Source of the DNA: Wolfiporia cocos
Taxonomy: Eukaryota > Basidiomycota > Agaricomycetes > Polyporales > Phaeolaceae
NCBI GenBank assembly: GCA_029448655.1
Contig: JACCLO010000003.1
Location: 4,836,001-4,900,000 of the forward strand
Length of the DNA: 64,000 bases
Reading direction: 5' to 3'
Below are positions 32,366 through 42,660 of the stretch, piece by piece. Both the position numbers and the translations under genes were made by a program. The notes beneath the pieces are model-generated. The model made no database searches, was not told the origin of the DNA, and worked only from the letters and a program-made list of their open reading frames with translations. Numbering within the stretch: position 1 is the first letter of the stretch; every line of letters begins with the position of its first letter.

Positions 32366-32376
32366 AAGGTCGAGCT
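32366..32376 (+). promoter_or_regulatory. Putative self-primer binding site of element C
   Basis: AAGGTCGAGCT lies one base after the LTR. Its reverse complement AGCTCGACCTT occurs exactly in LTR 3 (39787-39797), LTR 1 and the solo LTRs, and for 10 nt in LTR 2. It matches the Tf1-like arrangement in B, D and E. Confidence 0.6.
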
Positions 32377-32410
32377 TATCACACCCTCACCTACCACGGT
32401 GTAAGGGCAT

Positions 32411-34261
32411 ATGATATTTGGACCAGAATTGCCAGCACGACTGATTGAACTCTTGCCCGAGGACATTCAGGGAGTCTACAGACTCAACCAATATGAGTGG
32501 ACTGACACCATTGGAGCCTTCCGTAATCGCGGAGGAATTGTTGTCATCCCCAGAGAAGATAGGGCATCGAAGTGGGTACAAGTATACCCCTCTGCAGGAA
32601 CGACCGCTTGGGAAATAACGCGTGAAGCGTTCGAACGATTCGGAGAAATCCCTCCGATGTCAACCGCGACGTTGACCGAAACCGAAACTGAAACCATCAA
32701 CAGAACCTCCGATGCCGATGGAAATACGAATCAGCCTTCGGGCGCCACAGGAATGGCAGGAATTGAGCGCATCGGAGATGATGGGAGAAATCCTGGAAAC
32801 TTTACAGGAGCAGATAACAGCCAGACCGGAGGACAGGACCCTCCAGGATTTATATCTGCTTTTGCACAGAGTGGGATTGGGTCTATGGCTGGAGGAGCAA
32901 ACCTCTTTGGAAGCCCCCCACAGAACGCACCCGGAATGGGTAGCGGAGGAAATCCGTCTTGGACTAGCCCAAGCGGAGGAATGGGAACAACAAACCCAGG
33001 AACATGGCCTTCAGGCCTATTTGGACGAACCTCCGCAGATACAAGCGGAGGAGGATTGGGAGGAAACTTCGGACTCGGAGGAGGGAATGCCCCCCCTCCT
33101 GGAGGACTCGGAGGAGGAACCCCCGCAAACCCCGGAGGAGGAACCCCTGGAGGAGGAAACCCAGGGAACCCCGGAGGAAACCCAGGAAACCCGGGTGGAG
33201 GATACCTGGGAGGAGGAGGACCCCCAGGAGGACCTCCACCACCGAATGCGCCGCAACCTCAACCTCCGGCGCCGAACCCGTATTACCGACCCCCGATGAT
33301 AAAGATCAATCCCCCGGACGTATTCGATGGGGAACGATCCGACATGCAGAACTTCATAAACCAGTGCAATTCCTGGTTTACGATGTATGAAACGTCGTTC
33401 CAGAACGACGTTCAGAGAGTGATCTTTATCCTCTCTTATATTTCGAACAAGGGGAAAACGGGCCAATGGAAACAGAATTATCACCGGGTTTATACGAACC
33501 CCCAGACGAAACGATTCTTCCCGCCTAGTCTTGCACAGTTTGATGCAGACTTCCAGAAAGCCTTCGGAGCCATCGAAGAGGTACAGAAGGCGTGGAAGAA
33601 AATCCTGGACGTAACCCAGGACAGGAAGGACATCGATGATTATATCACCGAATTCAACAACTTGGCCGGAAAAGCCCAGTACGATCGATACAGCGCGGAC
33701 GGAAACGCGTTGCTCATAACCCTCTTCGAGAAAGGGTTACCCGAACATACGACCCGATACATCATTGGCGTTCGGCCGCTACCAGCAACCATTGATGAAT
33801 GGCAGTCCGCTGCCTCGTACTATGAAAATACGTACAAGATATTCTTGAAACGGGACAAACCGTTTGTCAAGAAAAAGGCTTGGCAAGCCTTGAACCAGAA
33901 TAACGGACGCACTAGTGCTCCACAGACAACCGCACCGAAAGATCCGAATGCGATGGATGTAGATCGAATGACCACCCAGGAAAGGGACGATCACATCAAG
34001 AAGGGAAAATGTTTCACCTGTCATCAGCCAGGGCATATGTCACGAGACTGCCCAAAGAGGCCGAGGAAGCCAGCCCGCTCTAGGCGGACTACTCGAAAGA
34101 CCAAAGAAGAAGAAGCCGAGCAAGAAGCTCGCATTGAAGAAGTCTCTGAGGAAGAGACTGAATACATCACCGCTAACAGAGCGGTCACAGCAATTAGGGC
34201 TCTGAAAGCCAAGAACCCCGAGCTCCTAGCACGGCTCGTAGAAGAACAGGATTTTGCCTAG
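32411..34261 (+). CDS. Element C Gag, 616 aa
   Basis: ATG 32411, shortly after the primer site. An N-terminal region is followed by a Gly/Pro/Asn-rich low-complexity stretch (about residues 170-285). A capsid-like domain follows (FQNDVQRVIFILSYI...WKKILDVTQDRKDIDDYITEFNNLA...LFEKGLP, about 305-455). A CCHC zinc knuckle CFTCHQPGHMSRDC (about 536-549) and a basic/acidic tail complete it. It ends TAG 34259-34261. The pol frame (-1 relative) opens at 34150, giving a 112-nt overlap, so a -1 frameshift probably makes Gag-Pol; ggatttt near 34249 is a possible slip site. Gag is uninterrupted although pol is not. Confidence 0.9.
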   Translation: MIFGPELPARLIELLPEDIQGVYRLNQYEWTDTIGAFRNRGGIVVIPREDRASKWVQVYPSAGTTAWEITREAFERFGEIPPMSTATLTETETETINRTSDADGNTNQPSGATGMAGIERIGDDGRNPGNFTGADNSQTGGQDPPGFISAFAQSGIGSMAGGANLFGSPPQNAPGMGSGGNPSWTSPSGGMGTTNPGTWPSGLFGRTSADTSGGGLGGNFGLGGGNAPPPGGLGGGTPANPGGGTPGGGNPGNPGGNPGNPGGGYLGGGGPPGGPPPPNAPQPQPPAPNPYYRPPMIKINPPDVFDGERSDMQNFINQCNSWFTMYETSFQNDVQRVIFILSYISNKGKTGQWKQNYHRVYTNPQTKRFFPPSLAQFDADFQKAFGAIEEVQKAWKKILDVTQDRKDIDDYITEFNNLAGKAQYDRYSADGNALLITLFEKGLPEHTTRYIIGVRPLPATIDEWQSAASYYENTYKIFLKRDKPFVKKKAWQALNQNNGRTSAPQTTAPKDPNAMDVDRMTTQERDDHIKKGKCFTCHQPGHMSRDCPKRPRKPARSRRTTRKTKEEEAEQEARIEEVSEEETEYITANRAVTAIRALKAKNPELLARLVEEQDFA

Positions 34262-35265
34262 GAGGGAAGCCCACGGTCTTACCCTCCGAGAAAGCAGCGC
34301 ATGTAATTACCTCGTTCGAGAAGAATCGATCCCTCTTCATCCCGGTAATCATGACGCTGGCAAAACCCGTGAAGTGCAATGCACTAATCGACTCAGGAGC
34401 AATGTCGAACCTGATCCACAGCAGAGTGGTAGAAAAATACAAGGTGCCCACGCAACCCTTGAAGAACCCGATCATCGTCAAAAATGTTGATGGAACAGAA
34501 AACAAAGATGGGCGAATAGACCGAGAAGCCACCATACTACTACGATATCCGAAGACCCAGAAAACGCGAAAAGTCCGATTCCTGGTAGGATCAATCGGAA
34601 CAGAGAATATGATTCTAAGGTATGGATGGCTAAAAGACGAAAACCCCACAATCGACTGGAAGGACCAAACAGTCGATGTACGATCAATACTAGGGGCAGA
34701 AGAAAAGAAACAGGAAGCCACGATCCGAATGGATACGGTGGAAATGGTAGTTGCCCCAGAAGGGAAAATTCCAACAAGGGGGACCCAAGAAGCTGCAGGG
34801 TATGACCTTTACGCCGCAGAAGAAACCGAGATTCCCGCCGGAGGATGGAAACTCGTCTCCACAGGAGTAAAAATGAAGATCCCGAAGGGATCGTATGGAA
34901 GGCTGGCCGGACGATCAGGCAACACCCTCAGACACGGATTGGTAGTACAAGCCGGAGTCATAGACTCGGACTACCGAGGAGACGTCGGAGCCATCGTCTT
35001 CAACTACTCAGACAAAGCACATAGAATTATCCCGGGCATGCGAATAGCCCAGATAATTTTCGAACGGCACCTCACCCCCGACATTCTAGAGGTCGAAGAC
35101 CTAGATGAAACAGAACGAGGGGAGAAAGGGTTCGGATCCACGGACCAACCAGAAGAAACAGCGCAGCGGCTCTATACTCCCGGGGAGTACGAAGCGATCC
35201 GACGCTTCGCAAAAGATAACCCTAGGATCATAGGAAAGAAAGGGGAGACGCGAAAGAAGTTCTGA
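34150..35265 (+). pseudogene. Element C pol, part 1: protease and dUTPase
   Basis: Open in the -1 frame from 34150. Protease ALIDSGAMSNLI near 34380. The dUTPase (about 34740-35140) lies between protease and RT, unlike B: AGYDLYAA, GRLAGRSG (consensus APRSG altered), AGVIDSDYRG, GMRIAQ, RGEKGFGSTD. It ends at TGA 35263-35265 in RKKF*TKIQ, where CGA to TGA is the simplest change. Confidence 0.85.
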
Positions 35266-36204
35266 ACAAAGATACAAATCATCAACGCTGTCAGGAAAGC
35301 GCTGACGAAATCCCAGGAATTCGCACAAAAAACCCCCGAACCAGAACGAACGATCGAGGAGATGGTCCCGAAACACCTACTGGACTTCGCCAAGGTGTTC
35401 AGCAAGGAGTCCGCAGCAGCGTTCCCCCCGTCGAGACCATGGGACCACGCAATCGAATTAAAACCCAATTTCGTGCCGAAAGACTGCAAAGTCTATGCAC
35501 TCTCGCCTAAAGAGCAACAGGCGCTGGACGAATTCCTAAAAGAAAACTTGGCCAAAGGATTCATAGTCCCTTCAAAATCCCCGATGGCGTCACCATTCTT
35601 TTTCGTTCCAAAGAAAGACAGCGGCCTACAACCCTGTCAAGATTATCGATATCTGAACGAAGGGACGATAAAGAACGTCTATCCCTTGCCACTGATCTCA
35701 GAGCTCCTGGAAAAGCTAAAAGGAGCAAAGATCTTCACAAAAATGGACCTTAGAGCGGGATACAACAACGTGCGGATCAAGAAGGGAGACGAATGGAAAG
35801 CAGCCTTCAAAACAAACCGAGGGCTGTACGAGCCCACAGTCATGTTTTTCGGACTGTGCAACGCACCCAGAACCTTTCAAGCAATGATGAATGAAATCCT
35901 GAAAGAAGAAATCCTCGAAGGATGGGTGCTTGTTTATATGGACGACATCCTCGTTTTCTCAGAAGATGAGAGAACACACAAAAAACGGGAACGACGGATC
36001 CTTCAGAAATTAGTGGACAACCACCTCTTTGTGAAACCCGAGAAATGCGCCTTCGGCGTCGACAGAGTCGAATTTCTGGGGCTAGTCATCACCCCAGGAA
36101 ATATTCAGATGGACCCAGCGAAACTCAATGGGATTAAAGAATGGCCAACCCCCCGAAACCTCAAAGAAGTCAGATCCTTCCTAGGATTCGCGAACTTCTA
36201 TTGA
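35266..36204 (+). pseudogene. Element C pol, part 2: reverse transcriptase
   Basis: Same frame as part 1. RT landmarks: [38 protein letters not shown] and the catalytic YMDDI near 35935-35950. It ends at TGA 36202-36204 inside the conserved FANFYR motif (FANFY*KFI), a clear Arg CGA to TGA. Confidence 0.88.
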
Positions 36205-37002
36205 AAATTCATCGATCATTACTCGACGCACGCCCGACCCCTAGTAGACCTCACAAAAACGGTCACGGGAACAGGGTTCCAGTGGACGGATAAAGAACAG
36301 AAGGCGTTCAACTTCATGAAACAAGCATTCACGACGGCGCCCGCCCTAGGAACACCAGACAAGGAGAAACCGTTCATCCTCGAAACAGACGCATCTCAGT
36401 TCGCCACAGGAGCAGTACTGAAACAGATCGATGAAACAGGGCGCGAACGGCCGGTGGGATATCTCTCACAATCCCTGACATCTACAGAACGAAATTATGA
36501 AATCTATGATCGCGAACTACTCGGAATAGTCCGAGCCTTAGAAGAATGGCGGCACCTATTGGAAGGAGCACCGCATCGGATCTTGATCCGAAGTGATCAT
36601 CAGAACCTGACGTACTGGAGAAGCGCACAGCACCTAAATCGGCGACAAGCGAGATGGCATCTATTCCTTTTGCAATTCGACCTGAAATTGCAGCACGTCC
36701 CCGGAAGGAAACTAGTCATGGCCGACACACTTTCCAGGTTGTACCACCTGGACGAAAGCAACGAAGACAACGAGGGAATCACCATGATTCCAGACGAACT
36801 CGTCGTCCATGCAATCCAGATCCCGATCATTGATCGAATCAAGAACGCCAACGACCGAGATGAATCTGCGGAACAGGCGATCCGTGCTCTAGGGGGCACA
36901 GGCGAATTCCCCGCGAAAACCACCGCAGATGAATGGCAACAAACGGATGGAATACTGCTCTACAGGGGCAGGATGTACGTGCCAAGGGACGAGGGCCTTT
37001 GA
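36205..37002 (+). pseudogene. Element C pol, part 3: RNase H
   Basis: Same frame. RNase H begins with ETDASQFATGAVL near 36380 and includes RNYEIYDRELL and LIRSDHQNLTYW. It ends at TGA 37000-37002 (EGL*RDV), again consistent with CGA to TGA. Confidence 0.85.
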
Positions 37003-38290
37003 CGGGACGTCATCTCAAAATACCACGACACGATCCCGGCCGGACACCCTGGGATCTGGGGTACAACAGTACAGGTTACAACCCACTTTTGGTGGCCTGA
37101 CATGAGAACAATGATAGCGGAATACGTCCGGGGCTGTGCAATCTGTCAACAGATGAAACCTGATAGGAATCCGCTAAAACCCCCTTTGCAACCAATACCG
37201 ACACGGGAAGACGCCCTCCCCTTCTCACAGTGCTCGGTCGATTTTGTCACCGACCTGCCAAGAGTCGGAAAGTATGACTCCATGATGGTGATTGTCGACC
37301 ATGGCCTATCCAAGGCCATCTCTCTCACCCCATGCGACAAAACAATTACAAGCGAAGGGGCCGCAGAAATATTCCATCGAAAAATATATTCACAGTACGG
37401 CATCCCCCGAAAAATCATCTCGGACAGAGGACCACAATTTGCATCAAAACTATTCAGGGAATTATGCAAGCTGCAGGGAACGGAGTCAGCAATGAGTACA
37501 GCATACCATCCCCAGACAGACGGACAAACGGAAAGGATGAACCAACAGATCGAAGTATACCTTCGTATCTATTGCATGAACGACCCTTTCCAATGGGTAC
37601 AACGACTGCCTGACGTCGAATTTGCGCACAACACCAGACGGACCGAAAACCGGCCAGCGCCACTCGAAATAATCCTAGGATACGTCCCGAGAGGATTCCC
37701 AGACTATGACAGAGTAGGGAACGTCCCGGCAGCTGTCGACAGGATCAAGAAGATCAAAGAGGCGCGAAAAATGGCATTCATCGCGCATGAATTAGCCCAG
37801 AAAAGAATGGCAGGGCGGTTCCTCAGAGAACTGCCGAAGCTTGAGAAAGGGGATAAGGTCTGGCTCGACGCCAAGAACCTCACGATCCCCTATGAATCGA
37901 ACAAACTGGCACCAAAAAGAGAAGGACCCTTCACCATCACAGAAAAGATGGGACCCACGACATACCGGCTGCAGTTACCGGCAAATTGGAAAATTCATCC
38001 GGTCTTCCACGCTGCCTTACTAAAACCATTCAAGGAAACAGGGGTACACGGACCTAATTACCTACGGGCGCCACCTGATATCATCAAGGGACAAGAAGAA
38101 TACGAAGTCGAAGCCATCTTGGCTGACAGATGGCAAAGGAAGAAGCATCAATACTTCGTCAAGTGGAAAGGCTATGCCACGGCCGACAACTCATGGGAAG
38201 ACGAGGCAAACTTGGAGCATTCCAAGGAGCTGATAGAAAGCTACCACCGAAAGCGAGTCAGAACAACCCCAACACTCGAAAGCCGAACAG
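37003..38290 (+). pseudogene. Element C pol, part 4: integrase and chromodomain
   Basis: Same frame. HHCC finger: H..H in YHDTIPAGHPG and C..C in CAICQQMK (about 37023-37155). DDE core: VDFVTDLP near 37240, SDRGPQFASK near 37421, and DGQTERMNQ with catalytic Glu near 37520. A canonical chromodomain follows (YEVEAILADRWQRKKHQYFVKWKGY...SWEDEANL, about 38100-38220), so this is a chromovirus-type element. The frame stays open to 39402 over ORF3, but beyond 38290 much of that reading may be non-native. Confidence 0.85.
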
Positions 38291-38297
38291 TAATAGT

Positions 38298-39359
38298 ATG
38301 TCGACGACTCGCCATCAGCTCCCCCGTCGCACCACGACTCCCGGTGACGCAGACCATCGAGAAGGTCGGCCGAGAGGTACGCCACCGAGGAGGTATTCCC
38401 CCCAACACCTACAGATCAGACACGCCCTCCTCTGGTATAGGGCTGAGGGACCCTTTGCTGGCCGAGCCGATGGCTGGACGGCCCTCTTCGACATCGCGCA
38501 GGATCTCACCCACGTATACAGCTCGTACCAGAACATCACCGAGGACCTCGTCCGAATGGAGGGGCAGATCAGAGCGCAGAGAGAGGGACTCGAGCTACTC
38601 ACCGACAGACTTATCGACCGATTGGCCGCCACTACGACGGCCCGACTACAACACGCGCTCAACGACTTCGAGGATCGCGAGCACATTACTTCCGACCGAC
38701 CCGAATACGTACCACGACCCGCCCGCTTTTTCACCACTGACGAATGACGCCGAGTTGCAGGGCTGTTTAATTTTATGGAACACGATCGAGTACTATTTCC
38801 ACTGCCTACCGAGACTCAGAGGGCCCGCCAAACAGGAGTTAGAGACTCGGCGCCACGTATTCCTGGTGTGGGAAGCGACAGGCGACGTGAACCACCAGCA
38901 CGCCAGGAGAGCCCTAGGACTACCCCAGCGAGACAGCGAAGAGCGAATAGCACGCCGCCTATTCAACGATCTCCTTCGGTGCAGAGTATTACCCGCGAGG
39001 AGTTTGAGCGAGGTGCGAGGGAGCACGAACGAGACACCGCCTCCCTACCCACATGGGCCGCACGAAACCTCCACCGAGCCGCACACCACTGGAGGTACCA
39101 ACATAACAAATACCTCCGCGATATCCCTTCCCTACGGGTACCAGCGAGGCCCTCACCTGAGCAGCCGTGTTGACAATGTGGTTCCGCTAACCACTGGATC
39201 CTCAACTGCCCCGATTATATTTGCAGAGCTTGTGGGCTCAATCAACCAGGTCATCGACAGAATGAATGCCGCCAACATTTCGTATGGCGAACTCCTACGA
39301 CCCCGTCCCTCAGCGGGAACGGCGACATCTACAACGAACAGGACGCCGAGGCACTCTGA
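38298..39359 (+). pseudogene. Element C ORF3: putative zinc-knuckle protein 3' of pol
   Basis: A second frame (offset from pol) starts at ATG 38298 just after the chromodomain. It encodes a basic N-terminus, a helical stretch (TALFDIAQDLTHVYSSYQ...RMEGQIRAQREGLELL) and, near the end, two Cys-His motifs: C-x2-C-x4-H-x4-C at 39168-39209 and C-x2-C-x6-H-x4-C at 39222-39269. Two TGA codons interrupt it (38745-38747, and 39171-39173 inside the first knuckle), both fitting CGA to TGA. A stretch about 38740-38990 looks more protein-like in the pol frame (LQGCLILWNTIEYYF), so indels may have shifted frames. A nucleic-acid-binding accessory role is inferred. Confidence 0.6.
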
Positions 39360-39413
39360 AGAGAGGAACTTGAAAAATTTGTCGAGGCCGACGAATGCCT
39401 AGGGAGGGGCTGA

Positions 39414-40121
39414 TGTTACGGTTATTTTGATTTTTTCGAATATCGACAGAACTCACCACCGGGCGAATACGATACAGGGACTTGTTGCGCAACCAGCCCC
39501 CTGGCTACTCGTGATCTTACTGGGCGCATCCCCAGTTGTACTAGTCTATAGGGCTCGTTTCATCTTTGGCAGATCCAACCCTGCCACCGCTTCATGTTCA
39601 TCATTTATTAGCTGACAGATGGCGTTCAACCGCCATCATTCCTATCTATCGTCTCAGATATATCACTCCATACTTATCAGACGTTTGGGACTATAGCGTA
39701 GATAGTATCTGTGGCATCTGGGACAGACTTGACCCCTGAAACCTAGCGTAGTATAAAAACTCATGTACTTACCGTCGAGGCTCTTCAGCTCGACCTTGTT
39801 GTATAAACAAGAAGTCTTATACTCGTTCTCAAACGTAGGAAACTACGCTCAGTATTTCTCACTCGAGCAATCAAACGACTAAGTCCTCGAAGTGCACATT
39901 GACTTCTCGGACTTAGGCGAGTCTTATATTCTATTCGACTCGCACTTAAACAGATTATATCCTCTAACGCGTATTGGATATTAACCGATCTCCTAAGGAC
40001 TTCACTTATGACCCGAAGGCATCTAACGAATATTTGCCTTGCATACGGCGACGTGCCTACGTGCAGAAGAACGATCTATATTCGCGACTCGAATATACGA
40101 ACGGGTATTCGACCCGTAACA
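39414..40121 (+). repeat. Family C LTR 3, 3' LTR of element C (708 bp)
   Basis: TGTTACGGTTATTTTG...GACCCGTAACA. By eye it is almost identical, in reverse orientation, to the solo LTR at 41953-42660, and it is more distant from LTR 2. TATAAAAA is near 39753. Confidence 0.92.
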
Positions 40122-41236
40122 CACCAGGTGTTCATTGTTGTGTCGGTACTCACTAATGTTATTATATACATATAGGTTCTGGATGGTGAATGTACCAGAT
40201 GCATGAGCAAGTGCATCCAGTCCATATGGCACTGCAGGTATATCAGCTTGTGATGGATCTGGCTGCTCCATTCCTATTGAAGATTGCTCCAGTGTAATAG
40301 AGCATCCCCTGTATACCTGCAATGATATTTGAATATATATGATTATGCTTCATGACTGCCCTGGATCCAAAAGTGGACAAGCATGATCTTTGTATTACAT
40401 AATATGCCCTCAAGCTATTACATAATGTGTCTTTCTGGGACTTGTCTGTGGCTAGTATAAACTGGCAACCTAGATTCTAGGGTCTCATAATTTGGTTGGA
40501 ACCTCATTGGAAACCCACCAGAAACCTCACCAAAATCAAGCTATTCTGACTAGATTCTGGGACCTTGGGAACTTGGTCAGAATCTAGTCGTAATCTGCTC
40601 AGAATTTGCAGATTCTGATCAAATTCTGAGCATCAGATAATCGGTGGCTTCACGCAGTGCCTTTAAGCCCAAGGCATGTAATCCCGAGACGTGATGACAT
40701 GGAAGATGTCACTGCGTGAAGCCACCAATTATCTGACACTCAACATTTGATCAGAATCTGCAAATTCTGAGCAAATTACGACGAGATTCTGACCAAGTTC
40801 CCAAGGCCCCAGAATATAGTCAGAATAGCTTCATTTCGGTGAGGTTTCTGGTGGGTTTCCAACGAGGTTCCAAATAAATTATGAGACCCTAGAATCTAGG
40901 TCACCAGTTTATACTAGCCGCAGACAAGTCCCAGAAGGATGCATTATGTAATAGTCTGAAGACATATTATGTAATACAAAGATCATCTTTGGATCCTGGG
41001 CAGACAGAAATCACATAATTAAATATATTCAGATATCATTGCACAGGGATGCTTCATTACACTGAAGCGATCTTCAATGAAAGCAGGAACAAAGCAATCA
41101 GATCCCTCGCAAGCTGATATACCTCTGGTACCCTATGGACTGAACATGCCTTCCCGTGCATCTGATACATTCACCATCTGGAACCTGTATGTATATAATG
41201 AGTGCCGACACAACAATGAATGCCCAGCACACCACT
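40122..41236. repeat. Giant imperfect palindrome (foldback), arms about 520 bp
   Basis: The left arm 40122-40640 and right arm 41236-40720 are inverted copies at perhaps 80-85% identity. Landmarks pair in order: cattgttgtgtcgg, ggtatatcagcttg, attgaaga, ctttgtattacataatat, tattacataatg, gggacttgtctg, gtataaactgg, agattctagggtctcataat, tcagaatct, ggcttcacgcagtg. The centre (~40660-40715) is short. The inner part from tattacataatg (40419) to cattatgtaata (40963) may be one TIR element inside a larger one. The left arm ends exactly at LTR 3. A one-armed relative lies at about 42890-43060. Confidence 0.8.
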
Positions 41237-41952
41237 GAGATCTCCCTAAACACACTACTTGAATGATCAGACTTGATATCTGCATTTGTTTGAATGCTTG
41301 AACTTGGGCTGACCTGGCATGCTTGCCTACCATGGCTCAACTCCTTTAATTTGTGCACAAAGTGGCTATATGCACCAAACTCGTTTTGAATACGCAAGTC
41401 AACCGGAACAACAATGACCATGATAACTTACTTGGTATCGATGCTGCACCAACTGATATTGTGCCTGTTGGAAGTGTGTGGGTGTCAGGCACAGCCCATG
41501 GTGCGATTATCAAGGTCGGGAAAGTGAACGCGTGTACAGCAGGAACCGAAGTGTATGATGTGCATCTGGGGTGGATAGGAGCGCGTGAGCATACAAGTGA
41601 GCAGGAATAGATGTACTACTTACCAGCATACATGTACTTTACTCAATGGACCATAAGGCACAACTGTGGTAAGGCATGACCAAAACTATCTACAGCGCCA
41701 GGACCATCGTCTGCCATTGATGGAATTACATGAATAATTGCTCTCAATGTAATGAAAAATGCTCACTGCTGACTCTTGTATGCTGCCTTGTCAGTGAGAA
41801 CTTAACACCATGGCACGACAGCCTTTGACTGTGAGGGATCATGACTATTGATGAGATACACATGTCAGGGTGCAACAAACTCGCATACCCTCCTATACAG
41901 CATATACATGTCGCATTCTGCAGAACTGCTGCATCCACTGGCAGAGAAGAGA
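41237..41952. other. Unassigned DNA between palindrome and solo LTR
   Basis: The largest frame (41353-41610, plus, 85 codons) has no recognisable domain. I see no promoter, RNA gene or repeat. Confidence 0.3.
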
Positions 41953-42660
41953 TGTTACGGGTCGAATACCCGTTTGTATATTCGAGTCGTGAATATAGAT
42001 CGTTCTTCTGCACGTAGGCACGTCGCCGTATGCAAGGCAAATACTCGTTAGATGCCTTCGGGTCCTAAGTGAAGTCCTTAGGAGATCGGTTAATATCCAA
42101 TACGCGTTAGAGGATATAATCTGTTTAAGTGCGAGTCGAATAGAATATAAGACTCGCCTAAGTCCGAGAAGTCAATGTGCACTTCGAGGACTTAGTCGTT
42201 TGATTGCTCGAGTGAGAAATACTGAGCGTAGTTTCCTACGTTTGAGAACGAGTATAAGACTTCTTGTTTATACAACAAGGTCGAGCTGAAGAGCCTCGAC
42301 GGTAAGTACATGAGTTTTTATACTACGCTAGGTTTCAGGGGTCAAGTCTGTCCCAGATGCCACAGATACTATCTACGCTATAGTCCCAAACGTCTGATAA
42401 GTATGGAGTGATATATCTGAGACGATAGATAGGAATGATGGCGGTTGAACGCCATCTGTCAGCTAATAAATGATGAACATGAAGCGGTGGCAGGGTTGGA
42501 TCTGCCAAAGATGAAACGAGCCCTATAGACTAGTACAACTGGGGATGCGCCCAGTAAGATCACGAGTAGCCAGGGGGCTGGTTGCGCAACAAGTCCCTGT
42601 ATCGTATTCGCCCGGTGGTGAGTTCTGTCGATATTCGAAAAAATCAAAATAACCGTAACA
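41953..42660 (-). repeat. Solo LTR of family C, TSD AGAGA
   Basis: A 708-bp reverse-oriented copy (plus strand tgttacgggtcg...ataaccgtaaca) with a perfect TSD AGAGA at 41948-41952 and 42661-42665. It forms a large inverted repeat with LTR 3 around the palindrome. Confidence 0.93.

Larger units (their letters stand above)
31655..40121 (+). mobile_element. Element C: near-full-length Ty3/gypsy retrotransposon, inactive
   Basis: LTR 2 (31655-32364), gag, pol with dUTPase, a 3' zinc-knuckle ORF, polypurine tract (gggaggggctga) and LTR 3 (39414-40121). Expected TSDs do not match (cattc before LTR 2, cacca after LTR 3), and LTRs 2 and 3 differ at many positions. The right end has been rearranged, or the LTRs come from different copies. 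Three in-frame TGA codons disable pol. Confidence 0.9.

Noticed and set aside
38130..38747. Independent host gene on the plus strand
   Set aside because: It lies between chromodomain and 3' LTR of element C and in frame with zinc knuckles downstream; better read as the element's ORF3.
40418..40965. CRISPR-like or rho-type structure
   Set aside because: There are no regularly spaced repeats with unique spacers; it is one large inverted repeat in a eukaryotic context.
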